From NCBI GenBank assembly GCA_043228905.1, contig JBHGNT010000005.1, forward strand, positions 806,001-870,000: DNA of 64,000 bases. Direction: 5' to 3'. The translations under genes and the position numbers were made by a program. Below the pieces are notes generated by a model. The model was given only the letters and a program-made list of their open reading frames with translations. It was not told the DNA's origin and did no database searches. Source of the DNA: Azolla caroliniana. Its lineage: Eukaryota > Polypodiophyta. This document shows, in pieces, positions 57,957-64,000 of the stretch. Positions within the stretch are counted from its first letter, which is position 1; every line of letters begins with the position of its first letter.

Positions 57957-59724
57957 TCGGCTTCTTCAGCCGATCCGAAATCGAATTCGTCATCCGACTC
58001 AGTGTCGCGGTCTTCTCTCCCCCTCAAGTTCGGCACGTCGAGGTGACGCAACCCAAGCGCACCCGAGAATTGCCGCAACTTGTCCAGTCCAAGAGGCTTG
58101 GTGAAGATGTCAGTGGTCTGCCAATCCGTCGGAACATACTGAAGTTCGACTTCACCAGAAAGGACACGCTCACGGACAAAATGGTAGTGCACCTCAATGT
58201 GCTTGGTCCGTGCATGGAAAACGGGGTTCTTCGCGAGTTGGATGCTGCTAAGGTTGTCGCAGTAGATCGTCGTCGGATCGGACACCTCCACTTGCAGATC
58301 CTTAAGTAGCCGCTTCAAGCATATGGCTTCGCATGTCGCGACAGCCGCTCCTCGGTACTCAGCTTCGGTGCTCGACAGTGCAACTGTCAGCTGCTTCTTA
58401 CTACTCCACGCTATCGCGACACTCCCAAGAGAGAACGTGTATCCGGACGTGGATCGGCGATCGACGACGTTGCCGACCCAGTCGACATCGGTGTAGCCGA
58501 CCAACTGCAGGGTTGTACCGGTCCGATATAGCAGTCCCCGGTCCTTAGTGCCGCTTATGTACCACAGTACGCGTTGCGCACATTGAAGGTGCTCCTCGGT
58601 AGGTCGCGCCATGAACTGACTGATCACCTCGACCGGATAACTAAGATCGGGTCGGGTGATTGTCAAGTAGATAAGGCTTCCGACAATCTGTCGGAACCTC
58701 GTCGGGTCGCATACCTTGCCGGAATTGGGGCGAAGCTTGACGGTTCTATCCAGAGGAGTCGAGACGGACTTATAGTCGGCCATCTCGAATTTGAAGAGCA
58801 TATTCAACGCATAATGCCGTTGGCTGATCAGTATGCCTTCGGGGGTGCGAATCACTTCGATCCCGAGGAAGAAATGAAGGTCCCCTAGATCCTTCATGTC
58901 GAATGATGCCGCAAGCTGGAGCTTCACGTGGTTGATTTCACCTAGGTCGGCACCGGTGATGACCAAGTCATCAACATAGAGTAAAATACTGACCAGCCCG
59001 AGTCAACCTTTCCGGATGAATAGGGAAGAGTTTGATTTTGACGTTGCAAAGCCCATCCGACGCAGTCGATGCGTGATCTTCGCGTTCCAGGCACGCGGGG
59101 CTTGCTTCAATCCGTAAAGGGACTTCTTCAATCGGCACACTGCCGACGTGTTTGTTCTGGAGTGAAATCCAGGGTGCTATACCATGTACACCTGTTCCTC
59201 AAGCTCACCTTGTAGGAACGCATTCTATACATCCATCTGATGTAAGTGCCACCCCTTGGCTGCGGCTACCGCGAGCAAAACACGGACGGTCGTCATCTTC
59301 GCGACCGGCGCAAATGTCTCATCGTAATCGATGCCGTGTTTCTGTGCGTAGCCTTTTGCCACTAACCGGGCCTTGTATCGGTTGACCGAGCCGTCGGTGA
59401 TGTACTTGACCTTGTACACCCACCTATATCCGATCGGCTTCACACCCTTCGGTGCATCAACCAGGTCCCAGGTCTCATTTTCCACCAATGTGTGCATCTC
59501 TTCCTCCATCGCGGCGCGCCAATTCGCGTCCTTAGCTGCTTTTGCATAGCTCTCCGGCTCACGCACTTCCGCTACATGGGTCATGTACACATAATGATGC
59601 GCCATGTACTCGTTGTATCCGAACCGCACAACTGGGTTCTTCTGGCGGGTAGATCGGCGTAATCGGTCATTAGTCGATGTCGAGGTCTTTTCGGCCGACG
59701 CTGACTTCACTCTTGAAGACCCGT
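57957..59724 (-). pseudogene. Copia D RT-RNase H
   Basis: RT begins near 59724 ([56 protein letters not shown]), is interrupted between about 59224 and 58967 by a stop and frame loss, then resumes at LYVDD, SFDMKDLGDLHFFLGIEVIR, QIVGSLIYLTITRPDLSY, RNase H YTDVDWVGNVVDRRSTSGYT, ALSSTEAEYRGAAVATCEAI and IYCDNLSSIQLAKNPVFHAR, ending LGLRHLDVPNLRG. It belongs to a different copia lineage from copia B and C. Not functional without its 5' half. Confidence 0.87.
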
Positions 59725-60113
59725 TGTCATGAAGAAAACCGGCCATAGGCGGAATCGAAGAAAAAGGCGCATGAACCGGCTCTTACGTGGGTGGACTGAG
59801 AATTGATATTTTGTGCATAGTTCATAATTAGCTCGGTTGATGTAAATACTAGGTAGTACACATTTATTAGGGGATTTGTGCGTATCTCTGTCAAAAGGGA
59901 CAGAGAATAAAGAGATTTGACTAGGGAAGGAGGGTCTCCCCTTGGCGAACTACTTAAGGAGGGAGAGAAGGAAGAAAAGGTATCGCACATTGGCGAGGAC
60001 GAAGTGCTGCTGCAGAACCGAGGGCCGAGCTCTCTTTCCTCCGATCGTCATTCTCTGTGGGTGTCGGGAGTTCGCTGCCTCTGCTTCGTGGGGAGCCGTG
60101 TGCTTCCAGCAGA

Positions 60114-60150
<37 letters not shown>

Positions 60151-60412
60151 CCCCCCCCCCCCCCTGTTTTTGTTTCTTCGAGTCGAGTGGCTGTCGTCTG
60201 TGAGTGTGAGTAGGACCCCGTGTCAGGTCCATTACCAGTTTGCCGGTTGTAACTGTTCGAGTTGTAAGCTACTGATTATAGTAATCGGATTCCTATTTCT
60301 TGCTCTTATTTTCTTTCTATGTATCTGCAACTCTCTCTCTCTCACTCTCTCCTTGGTCCAAGACCCCCGTGGTCCCGCCTCTTCCTACACGCGAACGCGA
60401 AACTTCGCGACA
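59725..60412 (+). repeat. 5' LTR of G3
   Basis: Starts TGTCATGAAGAAAACCGG, ends AACTTCGCGACA. Includes a CT run with a C run (60117-60164). Confidence 0.82.
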
Positions 60413-60456
60413 TAATTGGTGAACCCGAAGTGAACAGGCGGCATAGGAGTCGGAAG

Positions 60457-61254
60457 ATGAGGGGATCGGAGCTACCAGAGGCAATGGCGGTAGCCGTCGA
60501 CCGACTGGTGAGCGCTCGCGAGGGGACGGGTACCCTCGACAGAGCCATTGAATCGATCGTCGGCAGCATAGGCCGATTCGGTGGGAAGAATCCCACAAGT
60601 TATTTGGAGGCTTACCAGGCTGAAATGATCATGAGGGATATCCCGGTGGACAAGCGGCTGTCCGGACTCCCTCCGGTGGTGACGCCGAGCATCCACGCGG
60701 AGGTGCTGGCCAGATGCCAGACTTGGGAGGAGTTTGAGCTGCAGCTCCTCGAGAAGTACGGGTTTGATGACTCGCTTCGGTTGTCTAGGCGGGACTTCAT
60801 GGCGTGGGTGGAAAGCCCCGGAAAAGGGAGGAACACGTCGGCGCTCCTCCAGGAGTTCGAAAAACGATTCGCACGGCTGTTGACGCTGGACCGGACCGTG
60901 CTCGAAACGAGTCGAGTACTACTGTTTGTCAAGTCGGTGGACGCGCTCGACAGGGAAAAGGTGGGTCCCCTATTGGAGACGGACGAAGGGCTCACGACAG
61001 ACTGGGCAGTGGTAAAACGGGTCTGCAGCCGTTTCGACAAACGGCGCGAGTGGAGCGACGAAAGCTTGTCGGAGTCAGGACCGGTTCCGACGAGGAGGCT
61101 CGAGGAGCCGGTATCGGTGCCAGCTGGAAGGAAGGAAGAGACCCGAATTTGGCTGGAGTCGGGGTTGGCATCGAACGACGTGGTCAAAGGCCCATCCGGA
61201 GGAGCGGCTCTGGAGGAGCTGACACAGATGGTGCGCGACTTGCAGATCGCATAG
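60457..61254 (+). CDS. G3 Gag (capsid part), ends at TAG before the zinc knuckle
   Basis: About 265 codons, MRGSELPEAMAVAVDRLVSA to LEELTQMVRDLQIA. Capsid-like helical region (LEAYQAEMIMRDIPVDKRLS; TWEEFELQLLEKYGFDDSLR; RLSRRDFMAWVESPGKGRN). The TAG at 61252 replaces the CAG seen in G2 (DLQIAQA). The same frame continues with the zinc knuckle, itself broken by TGG to TGA (CM-stop-CD), and another TAG at about 61471. So G3 cannot make full Gag-Pol. Confidence 0.82.
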   Translation: MRGSELPEAMAVAVDRLVSAREGTGTLDRAIESIVGSIGRFGGKNPTSYLEAYQAEMIMRDIPVDKRLSGLPPVVTPSIHAEVLARCQTWEEFELQLLEKYGFDDSLRLSRRDFMAWVESPGKGRNTSALLQEFEKRFARLLTLDRTVLETSRVLLFVKSVDALDREKVGPLLETDEGLTTDWAVVKRVCSRFDKRREWSDESLSESGPVPTRRLEEPVSVPAGRKEETRIWLESGLASNDVVKGPSGGAALEELTQMVRDLQIA

Positions 61255-62118
61255 GCCCGAAGAGACAACGACGAACAACCTCGCGACTGGAGGCCGCCGG
61301 CTGGGCAGCGGTGCATGTGATGTGACGCGATCGGTCACATTCGGAAGGATTGCGCGGATTTCGCCGATGCACTTAGGACCAACGTGGTGTACCTCTGGAA
61401 CGGGCGGGTGCACGCGAGCGAGACCTGGAGAGCCCTAGAACTGAATATGGGGCGCGACGGAATGAAGAGGTAGATGGAAGAGGCCGCGGCACGACATGTA
61501 GAAGCCGTTAACTACTCAGTGTCGGCAGGTATTCGGGGGTCGGGGATGATGAGACCTGGAAGGCGAAGGACTCCGGATTTTGGCCGCTAGTGCTAGAAGA
61601 CCTCTCCGGAGTTCGGCTGAAGAAGGAAGAGGCGGACCGCGCGGAACAACGGGTCCAAGAGGTCACCGGATGGGACGATCCGGTCGAAGAGAAAATGGCT
61701 TCGTAGAAGCCGCTTGCCAGAACTACGAGGTTCTAGTGGAAGACAAATGGGTAGGCAAGGCCGGAGGGGTCGGTCCCCCGCAGAGGTACGAGACCTGGTT
61801 CAGACCGAAACCGACCGGTGCCGGCAACCCAGGCGCACCGGATGGGAAGAAGTAGGCGGGGTTTCGGTTGAGCACCGAAATCGAGAGAGCAACGAACCTA
61901 CGGAAGGTCCTTGAAGAGCGGATCCTCGACAATAAAGTGGAGCTGTCGTTGCGGGAGGTGCTGGGAATCACCAAGAGGGAGTTCCACGACTCCATCGTAG
62001 ACTTGGTGAAGCGGAAGAGGCTCTCGACGGAGCCGGAACCGGAGAAGCCGGTGGAGGTGCGGACTACGCACTTAGAAGACACAACCCTAGAAGACGAGTT
62101 GGCGGAAACCCACTACGA
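61255..62118 (+). pseudogene. G3 nucleocapsid and linker, decayed
   Basis: Zinc knuckle remnant [35 protein letters not shown], then frameshifts; [20 protein letters not shown] (about 61700) and, in another frame, [20 protein letters not shown] and [17 protein letters not shown] (61868-62118). Protease itself is not reached. Confidence 0.75.
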
Positions 62119-62775
62119 TGTCGTGAAGAAAACCGTCCACAAGCGGAATCGGTGCACCGGAGCGTAGGAACCGGCTCTTCATGCACGTGCGTCTTATGTA
62201 ATACAAAAGAGGGAATTAGGTACATAGAAGATCCTAGGTAGGTAGATTCGGTAGGTAGGAAGTTAATGGGAAATGGCTCCTTCCTTGCCTATAAAAGGAG
62301 GGAGACGAGGAGGGGAGACAGGATCGCAGAGAGTCGAGGACGAAGTGCTGTCGGTTTGTGGGCGAAGGCTTCTCTCTCTCTCTCTCTGGCTCGCAAACTC
62401 CATAGCTTCTTTCTGTGCAGGTTTCGGGAGGCTCGCGCTGCTCTGAGGAATGCCCGAGTGCTTCCGGCAGCACCTCCAACCTGCTCCTTTCTTTCTGTGC
62501 GTTTACGAACAGGCATCGGCATCTGTTCGCCGGCCTGTTCGGTTGTAACCGACTTCGTGTTTTTGTTGTTTGTCTCTGTTAATATATACTTACATACCGT
62601 TGTGCCTCTCTGTGTTGTTTTCCACGCTCGCGTCTTCGTGTCGAAGGGCCGTGTCCCTGTGGATCTACGCCCACACGTAGTGGGTTCCTTCCTTTCTCCT
62701 TTCCCTATTTGCTCTTCGGTACAAGACCCTCGAGGTCCCGCCTCATTCCACGCATCCGCGAGGAGTACCTCGACA
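62119..62775 (+). repeat. 5' LTR of G4
   Basis: 657 bp, starts TGTCGTGAAGAAAACCG, ends AGTACCTCGACA. TATA-like CTATAAAAGGAGGG at about 62290. Confidence 0.84.
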
Positions 62776-62818
62776 TCTTGGTGAACCCGACGTGAAAGAG
62801 GCGGCAGAAGAGAAGAAG

Positions 62819-63622
62819 ATGAAAGGGTCGGATCTTGCGAAGGCCATGGCTTCGGCCGTGGATCGGATATTGAGCGCACGCGAGGGCTCCGGCGCCCTCG
62901 ACAGAGCCATTGAGGCGGTCGTCGGTACGATCAGCCGGTTCAGCGGAAAGGATGCCACGAAGTATTTGGCGTCCTACGAGGCAGAAATGCTGATGCGGGA
63001 CATTCCGGAAGAGAGGCGTCTTGCCGGGTTCCCTCGAGTGGCGATGCCGAGCATCCATGCGGAGGTGCTCGAGGTGCGGGCGGAGAGCCGTACCTGGGAG
63101 GAGTTCGAAGGTCGACTCCTAGAAAAATACGGGCTGGACGACGCGCTCCGGCTTTCGAAACGGGACTTCATGGAGTGGGTGGAGTCCCCCGGCAAGGGAA
63201 GAAACGCGTCGGCACTCCTCCGGGAGTTTGAAGAACGCTTTGCGCGTCTTTCGGCGCTTGACCGAACCATTCTGGATACGAGCTGGGTCCTACTGTTCGT
63301 CAAGTTGGTGGACGAGCGGGACCGGGATCAAGTCGGCTCCTTGCTGGAAACCGAAGACGGGCTGACGACCGACTGGGCTGCGGTTAAGAGAGTCTGTGGC
63401 CGTTTCGACAAACGGCGAGAATGGGCTGACAACGGGGCGGCTGGTGCGGGCTCTATCACAACAAGGAGGCTTGAACCGGCACCGCAAGGGCGAAGGGAAG
63501 AAACCCGGGAATGGCTCGAAACCGGTCCGGCTTCGACCAGCATGGTCAGTGGCTCGTCTGGAGGAGCAGCGCTGGAGGAGTTGACGCGGGCGATAAAGGA
63601 TCTCCAGATCGCCCAGACTTGA
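62819..63622 (+). CDS. G4 Gag (capsid part), ends at TGA before the zinc knuckle
   Basis: 267 codons from the first ATG (an in-frame GTG at 62792 overlaps the primer site and is not a likely start). MKGSDLAKAMASAVDRILSA; SYEAEMLMRDIPEERRLAGF; LEKYGLDDALRLSKRDFMEW; ALEELTRAIKDLQIAQT. The TGA at 63620-63622 stands where a CGA is expected (G2 has CGA-type Arg). The frame then runs on through an intact zinc knuckle CMWCDEVGHIRKDC (63676-63717) to a second TGA at about 63854 (again CGA to TGA). The capsid is otherwise complete. Confidence 0.83.
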   Translation: MKGSDLAKAMASAVDRILSAREGSGALDRAIEAVVGTISRFSGKDATKYLASYEAEMLMRDIPEERRLAGFPRVAMPSIHAEVLEVRAESRTWEEFEGRLLEKYGLDDALRLSKRDFMEWVESPGKGRNASALLREFEERFARLSALDRTILDTSWVLLFVKLVDERDRDQVGSLLETEDGLTTDWAAVKRVCGRFDKRREWADNGAAGAGSITTRRLEPAPQGRREETREWLETGPASTSMVSGSSGGAALEELTRAIKDLQIAQT

Positions 63623-64000
63623 AGGGAAGGCGGCGAACCGGCTCGTGACCGACGGCCGGTGGCAGGGAACAGGTGCATGTGGTGCGACGAGGTCGGCCAC
63701 ATCCGGAAGGATTGCGGCGATTTCGCAGAAGCGTTGAGGAACCGGGTGGTGTACCTGTGGGAAAGCCGGGTGCACGCCGGCGACACCAGAAGGGCCCTAA
63801 AACGAAACGACGAGCGAGGAGGAATGAAGAGACTGATGGAAGAGGCAGCGGCCTGACACGTGGAGGCCATCCACTACTCGGCGTCGACCGACATTCGGGT
63901 CGGGGGCAGCGAGGCCCGAAAGGAGGGCAAAGACGGATTCTGGTCGGCAATGCTGGAAGGTCTTGCCGGCGCACGGCTAAGGAAAGATGAAACGGACCGC
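63623..64000 (+). pseudogene. G4 nucleocapsid and linker, window edge
   Basis: Same frame as gag after one stop: zinc knuckle C-x2-C-x4-H-x4-C, NRVVYLWESRVHAGDTRRAL, then HVEAIHYSASTDIRVGG after a TGA. Cut by the window end. Confidence 0.75.

Larger units (their letters stand above)
57293..59724 (-). mobile_element. Truncated Ty1/copia element on the minus strand (copia D)
   Basis: A complete 3' LTR lies at 57293-57722. Pol is readable leftwards from 59724 (RT) to about 57957 (RNase H end). The 5' part, including gag, protease and integrase, is gone because a gypsy LTR starts at 59725. A second purine tract with GAGGGGGAG occurs near 58022, before the true one at about 57723-57733. Confidence 0.82.
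59725..62118 (+). mobile_element. Ty3/gypsy element G3, 5' part
   Basis: 5' LTR 59725-60412, primer-site-like TGGTGAACCCGAAGTGA 60417-60433, gag 60457-61254 and a decayed gag-pol linker to 62118, where the LTR of element G4 begins in mid-frame (AETHY then LTR). The rest of pol may lie beyond the window on the far side of G4. Confidence 0.82.
62119..64000 (+). mobile_element. Ty3/gypsy element G4, 5' part, running off the window
   Basis: 5' LTR 62119-62775, primer-site-like TGGTGAACCCGACGTGA 62779-62795, gag from 62819. Inserted in or joined to element G3. Same family as G1 and G3. Target duplication cannot be checked. Confidence 0.82.

Noticed and set aside
62792-62818. G4 gag start at 62792
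   Set aside because: That codon is GTG inside the primer site; the ATG at 62819 matches the MRGSEL/MKGSDL start of sister elements.

Overview
This is a stretch of a land-plant nuclear genome that is mostly nested LTR retrotransposons. The evidence is spliceosomal introns, a plant dihydroxy-acid dehydratase gene, a class III HD-Zip homeodomain gene, a pentatricopeptide-repeat relic, and Ty1/copia and Ty3/gypsy elements with plant-type signals such as an initiator-Met primer site. The PPR relic and the divergent HD-Zip III protein recall seed-free vascular plants (fern or lycophyte), but that placement is only an impression.

Host genes. (1) 43-16152 (+): dihydroxy-acid dehydratase, 13 coding exons visible, 5' end outside the window. 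Exons 9, 10 and 12 are partly duplicated inside the gene at 2257-3294, followed by retroelement debris. (2) 23909-24122 (+): an ARL8-like GTPase exon remnant. (3) 25907-29498 (-): a six-exon Spg1/SGP1-like small GTPase with an unusually long N-terminal extension. (4) 34806-35660 (+): a decayed PPR gene. (5) 51164-52646 (-): an HD-Zip III gene with a poly-His N-terminus, homeodomain and leucine zipper, but no START or MEKHLA domain anywhere downstream in the window.

Mobile DNA by region. 3295-7715: a 5'-truncated gypsy element plus a copia pol scrap, both inside the duplicated dehydratase gene. 8321-9568: a TIR element with apparent TA target duplication. 9759-14766: a decayed copia element (TSD CATAT) whose 5' LTR was hit by a 454-bp hAT-type MITE and by a rearranged chromovirus. 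17691-23204: a young, nearly intact copia element (TSD GAAGA, two LTR differences seen by eye) with one amber stop in gag-pol. 37303-49354: an old gypsy element holding, in reverse orientation, a gag-only non-autonomous element (40339-45167) and, in sense, a solo copia LTR (46361-47020). Its 3' LTR plus flank is tandemly duplicated (48788-50237). 57293-59724: a truncated minus-strand copia element. 59725-62118 and 62119-64000: two gypsy elements of one family, the second joined into the gag-pol linker of the first.

The retroelement and host genes do not form a pathway. The links are mechanical: TEs have expanded introns, may have truncated the HD-Zip gene, and one gypsy lineage could mobilise the gag-only element because primer site and LTR ends match. 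All boundaries were read by eye; no alignment or database search was possible.
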